A stretch of DNA of 19,172 nucleotides from an uncultured Peptococcaceae bacterium (GTDB taxonomy: Bacteria; Bacillota; Desulfotomaculia; Desulfotomaculales; Desulfocucumaceae). Made by a program: the position numbers and the translations under genes. The stretch lies in assembly GCA_958417755.1 (NCBI GenBank), contig CATZDY010000048.1, forward strand, positions 1 to 19,172, written 5' to 3'. Positions 7,115 through 14,129 of the stretch are shown here, in pieces. Each line of letters begins with the position of its first letter. Within the stretch, counting starts at the first letter, position 1. The notes beneath the pieces were generated by a model. The model worked only from the letters and a program-made list of their open reading frames with translations. It searched no databases and was not told the DNA's origin.

Positions 7115-8572
7115 ATGATTCCAGATAAATTTGCGAAAACAGGATTAACCTTTGATGATGTATTGCTGGTTCCTGGGGCTAGTGATATTTTACCAAGAGA
7201 TGTGGACACAAGCACTTATGTAACCAAAAATATTCGTTTAAATATTCCCTTGATGAGTGCTGGTATGGACACAGTAACAGAATCAAGATTAGCCATTGCC
7301 ATTGCCAGAGAAGGAGGCATGGGAGTGATCCACAAAAATATGTCCATAGAAAAGCAAGCCATGGAGGTAGATCGGGTAAAACGTTCTGAACACGGTGTTA
7401 TCACAGACCCGATTTTTCTTTCTCCTGAGAGTCCCATCAGTGAAGCTTTGCTATTAATGGAACGTTATCGCATTTCCGGTGTTCCCATTACCAGCAATGG
7501 ACGCTTGGTGGGTATTTTAACCAACAGAGATTTACGTTTTGAAAAAGATTTTTATCAACCAGTGGGCAATGTGATGACAAAAGAAGGTCTCATTACTGCA
7601 CCAGTTGGGACAACCTTGGAACTAGCCCAAGAAATCTTACAAAACCATAGGGTAGAAAAGTTACCCATTGTTGATGATGATTTCAATCTAAGAGGATTAA
7701 TTACCATTAAAGACATTGAAAAAGCTCGGAAATTTCCCAATTCAGCAAAGGATGACAATCGAAGACTTTTGGTTGCAGCAGCAGTGGGCATTGCCGCAGA
7801 TACCATGGACAGAGTTGCGGCCTTGGTGGAAGCAAAAGTGGATATGATCGTCATTGATACAGCCCATGGCCATAACAATAACGTTCTTTCGGCCACAAAG
7901 GAAATTAAATCCCGATATCCTGAGATAGACTTAATGGCTGGCAATGTAGCTACAGCAGAAGGGGTAAGGGATTTAGCCAAAGCTGGAGCAGACGCAATTA
8001 AGGTAGGTATTGGACCAGGTTCCATCTGTACCACGAGAGTAGTGGCCGGAGCCGGGGTACCACAGATAACAGCCATTTACGAATGTGCCATGGAAGCAGC
8101 CAAACATCAGATTCCCATTGTAGCTGATGGAGGAATTAAATATTCAGGAGATATCACAAAAGCCATTGCCGCAGGGGCAGATGTGGTTATGGTGGGAAGT
8201 CTATTTGCTGGTACAGAAGAGAGTCCTGGAGATGTAGAAATCTATCAGGGAAGAAGCTACAAAGTGTACCGCGGGATGGGCTCTCTTAGCGCCATGAAAG
8301 ATGGAAGCAAAGACCGGTATTTTCAGGAAAATCAAAAGAAATTGGTTCCAGAAGGAGTAGAAGGGAGAGTACCCTACAAAGGAGCTTTGGCAGAGACAGT
8401 ATATCAATTGAATGGGGGACTAAAATCAGGAATGGGATATTGTGGATGTAAAAATATCCAAGAGTTGAAAACAAAAACCACTTTCATTCGAATTACCCCT
8501 GCTGGATTACGGGAAAGTCATCCCCATGATGTGGTGGTAACCAAAGAAGCCCCCAATTATAGTTTTGAATGA
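7115..8572 (+). CDS. guaB: Inosine-5'-monophosphate dehydrogenase
   Basis: It oxidises IMP to XMP with NAD+, the committed step of GMP synthesis. The 485-residue length is standard. The TIM-barrel catalytic domain starts at once (LTFDDVLLVPG) and is interrupted by a tandem CBS pair (about residues 95-205, e.g. MERYRISGVPI and ILQNHRVEKLPIVDDD). The active-site loop GIGPGSICTTR carries the nucleophile at Cys305. The IMP-binding YRGMGSLSAM segment and the flap EGRVPYKG, with the Arg-Tyr pair that activates water, are intact. AGGAGG lies eight bases before the ATG. It is a single-gene unit, with its own promoter and a terminator beginning at its stop codon. Confidence 0.97.
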   Translation: MIPDKFAKTGLTFDDVLLVPGASDILPRDVDTSTYVTKNIRLNIPLMSAGMDTVTESRLAIAIAREGGMGVIHKNMSIEKQAMEVDRVKRSEHGVITDPIFLSPESPISEALLLMERYRISGVPITSNGRLVGILTNRDLRFEKDFYQPVGNVMTKEGLITAPVGTTLELAQEILQNHRVEKLPIVDDDFNLRGLITIKDIEKARKFPNSAKDDNRRLLVAAAVGIAADTMDRVAALVEAKVDMIVIDTAHGHNNNVLSATKEIKSRYPEIDLMAGNVATAEGVRDLAKAGADAIKVGIGPGSICTTRVVAGAGVPQITAIYECAMEAAKHQIPIVADGGIKYSGDITKAIAAGADVVMVGSLFAGTEESPGDVEIYQGRSYKVYRGMGSLSAMKDGSKDRYFQENQKKLVPEGVEGRVPYKGALAETVYQLNGGLKSGMGYCGCKNIQELKTKTTFIRITPAGLRESHPHDVVVTKEAPNYSFE

Positions 8573-8610
8573 ATAAAAAGATAGCTTGCGATAAGCTATC
8601 TTTTTATTCA
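8570..8610 (+). terminator. Rho-independent terminator of guaB
   Basis: A perfect 18-bp stem (8570-8587 with 8593-8610) closes on a five-base GCGAT loop. The core is AGATAGCTT/AAGCTATCT, flanked by A5 and T5 tracts. The guaB TGA is itself the first codon of the left arm. The symmetry means it could also stop transcription coming from the right. Confidence 0.9.
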
Positions 8611-8632
8611 ATGTTTAAAGCCCAAAGGACTA

Positions 8633-8662
8633 TTGACAAGAATATGCAAAAAGGCATATAAT
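8633..8662 (+). promoter_or_regulatory. SigA-type promoter of the aroF operon leader
   Basis: A perfect -35 TTGACA (8633-8638) and a perfect -10 TATAAT (8657-8662) are spaced by 18 bases. The predicted start near 8669 lies just upstream of T-box stem I, so this promoter makes the leader. Confidence 0.85.
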
Positions 8663-8668
8663 ACGAAT

Positions 8669-8940
8669 ACATAAATTGAAACTATTGAACAAGAAGAGTA
8701 AGAAAAATGCAGTATTCTCAGAGAACTGCTGGTTGGTGGAAAGCAGTAATACTGACTTTTCCGAATGGACTTGTGAAGGCGGATCGAAACCTTGAAAGGG
8801 AGTAGTGACTGACGGGAACCCTGTCCGTTATCAGTGGGGTGCATATGATAGTATGTAAAATAAGTGGGCGTTTATCGTCAATTTAGGTGGTACCACAGAA
8901 GTTTAACTTTTGTCCTGATAGGGGGCAAAAGTTTTTTATT
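8669..8940 (+). promoter_or_regulatory. T-box leader of the aroF-tyrA-aroA operon, probable Trp (UGG) specifier
   Basis: Recognisable T-box elements occur in order. Stem I has the AGTAA loop-E strand (8697-8701), the AGAGA motif and a GGTTGGTGGAAA distal loop. A stem III-like hairpin follows (CTGACGG with CCGTTATCAG). The T-box sequence AGGTGGTACCAC (8885-8896) and a terminator come last. Folding stem I by eye pairs ACAAG with CTTGT, GAAAA with TTTTC and CAGTATT with AATACTG. That leaves CGAATGGA as the 3' side of the specifier loop, so TGG at 8766-8768 sits where other T-boxes carry the codon (after GAA, before a purine). The variable base of the UGGN bulge is U, which pairs best with an A discriminator (Phe, Tyr). 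TTC at 8759-8761 is therefore a less likely alternative. Uncharged tRNA would stabilise the antiterminator and turn the operon on. Confidence 0.88.
8905..8937 (+). terminator. Intrinsic terminator of the T-box leader
   Basis: AACTTTTG (8905-8912) pairs with CAAAAGTT (8926-8933). The stem extends through TCC/GGG around a short loop and is followed by a T run. Its 5' arm lies directly after the T-box antiterminator sequence, so the two structures can be mutually exclusive as in other T-box leaders. Confidence 0.85.
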
Positions 8941-9076
8941 TCATCTACCTACAAAATTTCGTATTTTACTATTTGCAAATAATTTAAAGTGGTAAGAATA
9001 AACTATTTTCATTTTAAAATTGATATAAGAATCAGTATAACTTGTAGCAAAATAAAATGTAAATGGAGGAATGAAA

Positions 9077-10090
9077 ATGATAGTAGTCATGCAGCACAAT
9101 GCTGAAGAAACTGAAATCAAAGATGTTCTATCCAGGTTAAAACAATGTGGTTTTCAAACCCACTTATCCCAAGGTGTAGAACGTACAATCATTGGAGCCA
9201 TAGGAGATAAGACCAGATTACAAAGAGAAAATCTTGAAGTAATGCCAGGGGTAGAGAAAATAGTTCCTATTTTAGAACCTTTTAAATTGGCTGGTCGTTC
9301 TTTTAAACAAGAAAATACCCAAATCAAAATAGGCAATATTACCATTGGGGGCGAATCCATTCAAGTGATGGCTGGTCCCTGTGCAGTGGAAAGCAAAGAA
9401 CAATTAATGGAAGCCGCCAAAGCAGTCAAAAATGCAGGGGCAACGATTTTACGGGGAGGTGCTTATAAACCTCGAACGTCCCCTTATGCTTTTCAAGGCA
9501 TGGAGGAAAAGGGCCTTGAGCTGTTGGCTGAAACCAGAGAAAAAACAGGGCTTTATATTGTAACAGAAGTGATGGATCCCATTACCTTGCCTTTGGTAGC
9601 TCAATATGCAGATATTCTACAAATTGGTGCTCGCAATATGCAAAACTTTTATTTGCTCAAAGAAGTTGCCAAGATAGGAAAACCGGTTTTATTAAAAAGG
9701 GGGATATCATCCACCATTGAGGAATGGTTGATGGCTGCAGAATATATTATGGCCGGAGGAAACCATCATGTAATTCTTTGTGAAAGAGGAATTCGAGGAT
9801 TTGACACCTATACCCGTAATACCTTGGATTTAACAGCAGTCCCTATTTTAAAAGAATTGACCCATTTACCTGTCATCGTAGATCCAAGTCATGCCACTGG
9901 AAAATGGAAATATGTTGCTCCCATGGCAAAGGCCGCAATAGTAGCAGGAGCTGACGGATTGTTAATCGAAGTACATCCCAATCCTGTTGAAGCCCTTTGC
10001 GATGGTACGCAATCCTTAACACCCAAAAATTTCTCTTTATTAATGGAAGAAATAAAATCACTTGCTGCTTTTTTAAACCGAAGCCTTTAA
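9077..10090 (+). CDS. aroF: 3-deoxy-7-phosphoheptulonate (DAHP) synthase, type I-beta
   Basis: It condenses phosphoenolpyruvate with erythrose 4-phosphate, the first step of the shikimate pathway. The 337 residues comprise an N-terminal ferredoxin/ACT-like regulatory domain (about 1-70) and the TIM-barrel catalytic domain. This is the Thermotoga-type subclass, where the small domain mediates feedback by Tyr or Phe. Conserved segments include MAGPCAVES with the metal-ligand Cys near residue 102, RGGAYKPRTSPYAFQGM near 126-142, QIGARNMQN, and DPSHATGK near the end. I chose the ATG at 9077. An in-frame ATG two codons earlier is only one base from the GGAGG, whereas 9077 has a seven-base gap. It is the first gene after the T-box leader. 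Confidence 0.95.
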   Translation: MIVVMQHNAEETEIKDVLSRLKQCGFQTHLSQGVERTIIGAIGDKTRLQRENLEVMPGVEKIVPILEPFKLAGRSFKQENTQIKIGNITIGGESIQVMAGPCAVESKEQLMEAAKAVKNAGATILRGGAYKPRTSPYAFQGMEEKGLELLAETREKTGLYIVTEVMDPITLPLVAQYADILQIGARNMQNFYLLKEVAKIGKPVLLKRGISSTIEEWLMAAEYIMAGGNHHVILCERGIRGFDTYTRNTLDLTAVPILKELTHLPVIVDPSHATGKWKYVAPMAKAAIVAGADGLLIEVHPNPVEALCDGTQSLTPKNFSLLMEEIKSLAAFLNRSL

Positions 10091-10141
10091 ACTTATAATC
10101 ATTCAATTTACATTTTATTACTACATGAGGAATTGCTATTG

Positions 10142-11260
10142 ATGATGAAGAATAAAAATACCTCACCTTTATTTCATAAGGTCACGATTTATGGTATAGG
10201 CTTAATTGGAGGTTCCCTTGGCCTTGCCTTAAAAGAACATCATTTGGTTCACCAAGTCATGGGATTTGACCAAAACAAAAAAGTTTTATCCCAAGCCTTA
10301 GAATATGGCGCAATTGATAGCATAGCAAATTCTCCTAACGAAGCAGCCAAGGCAGATGTAATTATCCTGGCAACTCCTGTGGAAACCAGCATACAAATAT
10401 TAAATGAAATCAAATCTTTTATCTCTCCCGGAACCATTGTAAGCGATGTGGGGAGTACCAAGGCAAAAATTGTAGAAGCTGCAAAAACCTTGCTTCCCGG
10501 AGAAGTTTGTTTTATTGGAGGACATCCAATGGCTGGTTCCGAAAAAATAGGTATCAATGGTTCAGATCCTTATTTATTTGAAAATGCCTTTTATATTCTC
10601 ACCCCCAATCACCAGACAAACCCTCTTTCTTTGGCCAGGTTGGAACAAGTGATAAAAGGCATTGGGGCAAAACCTTATTGTATGGACCCAGAACAACATG
10701 ATCAAGCTGTGGCAGCAGTGAGCCATATACCTCATTTGCTTGCTGCTGCTCTTGTTAATTTTTTATTTGATTTTGCTCATGGTGAGCAAATCGCTTTTTT
10801 GGCAGCCGGAGGTTTTAGAGACACTACAAGAATCGCTGCAGGTGATCCGGTGATGTGGAGAGATATTTTCCTGTCCAATGATGTGGTCATTGAGCATTTA
10901 TTGGATCAATATAAGTGCTCTTTAGAAAAATTTTCCCAAGCCATGAAAAGAAAAGATGGAGAATCAATTTTACAACAACTTCAGCAAGCACGCAACTTGA
11001 AACTATCCATGCCTGTCAAAGCAAAGGGGTATTTGCCCATGTTATGGGAAATTACCGTGGCTGTTCCAGATAAACCAGGTGTTATTGCTGGTATTGCTAA
11101 TATCCTAGGAACAGAGGGGGTCAATATTGCAGACATAGAAATTATGCGCATTCGAGAAGGAGAGGGAGGCTCTATTCGTCTGGGGTTTGCCACAGAAGAA
11201 GAACAGGGAAAAGCAGTGGAAAGATTAAGAACAAATGGGTATACTGTAATCAAACGATAA
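10142..11260 (+). CDS. tyrA: Prephenate dehydrogenase with C-terminal ACT domain
   Basis: It oxidatively decarboxylates prephenate to 4-hydroxyphenylpyruvate on the way to tyrosine. The 372 residues begin with an NAD-binding Rossmann fold (YGIGLIGGS, Gly-rich loop at 18-24). Then come the FIGGHPMAGSEKIGI stretch containing a conserved His (128), an all-helical dimerisation domain with AVSHIPHLLAAAL and GDPVMWRDIFLSN, and an ACT domain from about residue 302 (VPDKPGVIAGIANIL). ACT domains in TyrA proteins bind tyrosine as feedback inhibitor. The ATG at 10142 is preferred because GAGGAA ends nine bases upstream. A TTG at 10133 lies too close to that site. It sits 51 bases behind aroF with no terminator between. 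Confidence 0.94.
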   Translation: MMKNKNTSPLFHKVTIYGIGLIGGSLGLALKEHHLVHQVMGFDQNKKVLSQALEYGAIDSIANSPNEAAKADVIILATPVETSIQILNEIKSFISPGTIVSDVGSTKAKIVEAAKTLLPGEVCFIGGHPMAGSEKIGINGSDPYLFENAFYILTPNHQTNPLSLARLEQVIKGIGAKPYCMDPEQHDQAVAAVSHIPHLLAAALVNFLFDFAHGEQIAFLAAGGFRDTTRIAAGDPVMWRDIFLSNDVVIEHLLDQYKCSLEKFSQAMKRKDGESILQQLQQARNLKLSMPVKAKGYLPMLWEITVAVPDKPGVIAGIANILGTEGVNIADIEIMRIREGEGGSIRLGFATEEEQGKAVERLRTNGYTVIKR

Positions 11261-11290
11261 GTATGTTTTTCTTGAAACATTGTCTAGGCA

Positions 11291-12592
11291 ATGGAGGTGC
11301 TAATCATAGATCATACCATAATACAAGCCAATGGTTTTAAAGGAATGGTAGATATTCCTGGGGATAAATCCATATCCCATCGAGCTGTGATGCTGGGAGC
11401 TTTAGCGGAAGGAAGTACAAAAATCGAACATTTTTTGCCTGGGGAAGATTGTTTAGCAACAATTCATTGTTTGCAAGCAATGGGCATACAATTTGCCATC
11501 GAAAACAATGGTTCAACAATCATTGTCCATGGCAAAGGATTAAAAGGCCTTTCTTCACCAGAAAATGTTTTAAATGCTCAAAATTCTGGTACTACCATGC
11601 GTTTATTACTGGGGATTTTGGCAGGACAACCATTCTTCAGTGTGATGACAGGAGACGATTCTTTGGTAAAACGCCCCATGGCAAGGGTTACTGGATTTTT
11701 ACAAAAAATGGGGGCTTCTATTTGGGGTAGAGAAAAGGGAGAATATGCTCCTTTGGCAATCCAAGGAGGAAATCTCAAAGGAATAACTGCAAATTTACCA
11801 GTAGCCAGCGCGCAAGTTAAATCAGCTATTTTATTGGCAGGATTATTTGCCCAAGGAAAAACCATTGTATATGAACCAGCTCCTTCCAGGGATCATACGG
11901 AAAGAATGTTACAATACTTTGGGGTGCAAATAACAAAAGAAGAAAATGGAATTGTTCTTCAAGAAAAGGGGAAACTAAAAGCTTGTGAAATAACGGTTCC
12001 AGGGGATATATCCTCTGCCGCCTATTTTATGGTGGCTGCTTCTATCATTCCCAATGCTCAGGTTACTTTAAAGGGTGTAGGGATTAACCCAACTAGAGAT
12101 GGAATGATTGAAGTGCTTCAACAAATGGGAGCGAATATACAAATAAACAATAAAACCATCCTGAATGGAGAACCAGTGGCTGATATTACTGTTCGCTATA
12201 GCCCACTAAAAGGCATAGAAGTGAAAGGAGATATAATTCCCCGTTTGATTGATGAAATTCCTATCTTAGCAGTGGCAGCGTCTACAGCCCAAGGGGAAAT
12301 GGTGATCCAAAATGCAGAAGAACTTAAAATAAAGGAATCCAATCGTATTCAAAGTATGGTGGAAGAATTAAGCGGATTTGGGGTAAAAATCAAAGAATTG
12401 CCTGATGGCATGTGGATACAAGGTGGAAAGTTAACAGGTTCAATATGTGATAGCAGAGGGGACCATCGAATTGCCATGGCTTGTGCAATCGCTGGACTGG
12501 TTGCCCAAGGGAAAACGCTCATTAAAAATACAAATTGTGTAAATATCTCATTTCCTAACTTTTTTCAAACCCTACACACATTGATACAATAG
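11291..12592 (+). CDS. aroA: 5-enolpyruvylshikimate-3-phosphate (EPSP) synthase
   Basis: It transfers enolpyruvyl from PEP to shikimate 3-phosphate, the sixth shikimate step. From the ATG at 11291 it is 433 residues, normal for the family. Visible signatures are PGDKSISHRA (24-33) for substrate binding, NSGTTMRLLLG (about 97-107), DDSLVKRPM, SAQVKSA (about 173-179), LIDEIP with a catalytic-type Asp at 321, KESNRIQSM and GDHRIAMA. The SAQxK motif is one associated with class II, glyphosate-insensitive-type enzymes, but I assign the class only tentatively. The start is unusual: the only strong ribosome site, GGAGGTG at 11293-11299, lies just inside the predicted ATG (see findings). The gene is 30 bases behind tyrA. 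Confidence 0.94.
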   Translation: MEVLIIDHTIIQANGFKGMVDIPGDKSISHRAVMLGALAEGSTKIEHFLPGEDCLATIHCLQAMGIQFAIENNGSTIIVHGKGLKGLSSPENVLNAQNSGTTMRLLLGILAGQPFFSVMTGDDSLVKRPMARVTGFLQKMGASIWGREKGEYAPLAIQGGNLKGITANLPVASAQVKSAILLAGLFAQGKTIVYEPAPSRDHTERMLQYFGVQITKEENGIVLQEKGKLKACEITVPGDISSAAYFMVAASIIPNAQVTLKGVGINPTRDGMIEVLQQMGANIQINNKTILNGEPVADITVRYSPLKGIEVKGDIIPRLIDEIPILAVAASTAQGEMVIQNAEELKIKESNRIQSMVEELSGFGVKIKELPDGMWIQGGKLTGSICDSRGDHRIAMACAIAGLVAQGKTLIKNTNCVNISFPNFFQTLHTLIQ

Positions 12593-12656
12593 CTTCATCT
12601 TTATTATATGACTTTCATCCTACAATTTTTATTAAAAATCTTATAAGTCAAACTAT

Positions 12657-12684
12657 TTGTAATTTATGTTTATTTATTTATAAT
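12657..12684 (+). promoter_or_regulatory. Candidate promoter for cmk-plsC-ispH/rpsA
   Basis: TTGTAA (12657-12662, matching the -35 consensus at 4 of 6 positions) and TATAAT (12679-12684, perfect) are separated by 16 bases, about 80 bases before cmk. The whole 170-base gap is AT-rich, so a chance match is possible. No clear terminator follows aroA; there is only a weak TGACTT/AAGTCA pairing at 12609-12650. Read-through from the T-box operon therefore cannot be excluded. Confidence 0.4.
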
Positions 12685-12762
12685 AAAAAAAGGAAATAAC
12701 GCTAAGATTGTCGAAAGTGTCCTCCATCACATATTCTATTTCATAAGAATCAGGGAGATATA

Positions 12763-13446
12763 ATGCCGGATTTCACAATTGCCATTGATGGACCTGCAGG
12801 AGCAGGAAAAAGTACTGTGGCCAAGAAGATTGCCTATCACTTAGGCTTTTTATATATTGATACAGGCGCTATGTATCGGGCTGTTACCTATGAAGCCCTT
12901 TACCAAGGAATAGATTTACAAAATGAACCTGCATTGATTACCTTGGTACAACATATGGATATTCAATTACAGACCAATGCAAACAATGAAATGAGGGTTT
13001 TCATCAACAACCAAGATAAAACGGAAGAAATAAGACATCCTAATATCTCTAAACATGCATCCATTGTGGCTAAAGTACCTGGGGTGCGGAAAGAATTGGT
13101 TACCAAACAACAAATGTTAGCTTCCAAAGGAAGGGTAGTGATGGAAGGACGAGACATAGGTACCAACGTTCTTCCCCATGCTACCTATAAATTTTTTATC
13201 ACTGCATCTCCTTTAGAACGAGGCAAACGGCGCCAAAAAGAACTCATAGAAAAAGGATATCAAGTGGACTTAAATACATTAGTGAAAGAAATAGAAGAAC
13301 GTGACCACATAGATAGTACTAGAACAATCAATCCCTTGAAGCCTGCCCCCGACGCAATTATTTTAGATTGTTCCAATATGAATGCAGAACAAGTCACTGA
13401 TTTTATTCTGCAACGAATAGCCGGGGGAGAAAATCATGTTTTATAA
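12763..13446 (+). CDS. cmk: Cytidylate kinase
   Basis: It phosphorylates CMP and dCMP with ATP, recycling the CMP released by RNA turnover and lipid synthesis. The 227 residues match bacterial Cmk. The P-loop GPAGAGKST spans residues 10-18. It is followed by YIDTGAMYRAVTYEAL, the conserved nucleotide-monophosphate contact. GRVVMEGRDIGTNVLPHA lies mid-protein. Further on are ASPLERGKRRQKEL and the RDHIDSTRTINPLKPA segment containing the conserved RDxxDSxR. AGGGAGA is placed about six bases before the ATG. Its last 11 bases overlap plsC. The cmk-plsC-ispH/rpsA order is, from general knowledge, common in Clostridia and agrees with the phylum suggested by other genes. Confidence 0.96.
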   Translation: MPDFTIAIDGPAGAGKSTVAKKIAYHLGFLYIDTGAMYRAVTYEALYQGIDLQNEPALITLVQHMDIQLQTNANNEMRVFINNQDKTEEIRHPNISKHASIVAKVPGVRKELVTKQQMLASKGRVVMEGRDIGTNVLPHATYKFFITASPLERGKRRQKELIEKGYQVDLNTLVKEIEERDHIDSTRTINPLKPAPDAIILDCSNMNAEQVTDFILQRIAGGENHVL

Positions 13447-14047
13447 ATTTGCAAAAATGGTTTGTACTTTCATTCTCATTGTCATAAGACGTTGGGAAAT
13501 AAAAGGGAAAGAAAATTTTCCTTTTCAAGGAGGCCTGTTGGTCACCAGCAATCATGTCAGTTATTGGGATCCAGTGGTGGTAGGTTGTGCCTCCCCCAGA
13601 CCCATACAATTCATGGCAAAAGAAGCTTTATTCAAAATACCTGTTTTGTCACAAATCATCACAATGCTTCATGCTTTCCCTGTTCAAAAGGAAAGTGCTG
13701 ACCGTGCTGCAATTCGAAAAGCCCTTAAAATTCTAGAAAATGAACAAATTGTGGGGATTTTTCCAGAGGGGGCAAGAAGCGCTGGCGAACTCATGGAACC
13801 CCATATGGGAGCTTCTTTATTAGCCATAAAAGCAAATGTACCCATATTACCTGTGGCAGTTTATGGTACAAAAGGTTTTTGGGGAAAAGTAATCATCTCT
13901 TTTGGAAAACCTTTGTATCCGTCTAGACATGTTACTGATAACAAAAAATTTAAAAAAGACGATATGGCTAAATTAAGCCATTTACTGATGCAAGAAATCG
14001 CGAAACTTTTGGATGATATCCACAAAACAGTAAAACCTAAAACTTAA
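13436..14047 (+). CDS. plsC: 1-acyl-sn-glycerol-3-phosphate acyltransferase (PlsC family)
   Basis: It likely acylates lysophosphatidic acid to phosphatidic acid at the membrane. The 203 residues begin with one hydrophobic segment (about 8-18). Then comes the catalytic HX4D block NHVSYWDPVVV (His40, Asp45), followed by PIQFMAKEALFKIP, and the substrate-binding FPEGARS near 107-113. The late PVAVYGTKGFW segment is also typical. Its ATG lies 11 bases before the cmk stop, with GGGGGAG eight bases upstream, so the two are translationally coupled. Short PlsC proteins of this size can differ in acyl-donor preference, so the exact substrate is an inference. Confidence 0.9.
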   Translation: MFYKFAKMVCTFILIVIRRWEIKGKENFPFQGGLLVTSNHVSYWDPVVVGCASPRPIQFMAKEALFKIPVLSQIITMLHAFPVQKESADRAAIRKALKILENEQIVGIFPEGARSAGELMEPHMGASLLAIKANVPILPVAVYGTKGFWGKVIISFGKPLYPSRHVTDNKKFKKDDMAKLSHLLMQEIAKLLDDIHKTVKPKT

Positions 14048-14129
14048 ATTGAAAGTTTTTTTATATACTGACATACCCAATGCAATATAATAAATTGGTA
14101 TACTGAATGATAAAAGCGGTGAGTGTTGC

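Noticed and set aside
7555..8076. Long open frame (173 codons) on the strand opposite guaB.
   Set aside because: It lies wholly inside the well-supported guaB coding region, has no ribosome site and is low-complexity; it is a shadow of guaB codon usage.
14048..14129. Separate promoter for ispH-rpsA based on TATAAT at 14084-14089 and TATACT nearby.
   Set aside because: Neither -10 has an acceptable -35 at 16-18 bases in this AT-rich gap; noted only in the gene entry.
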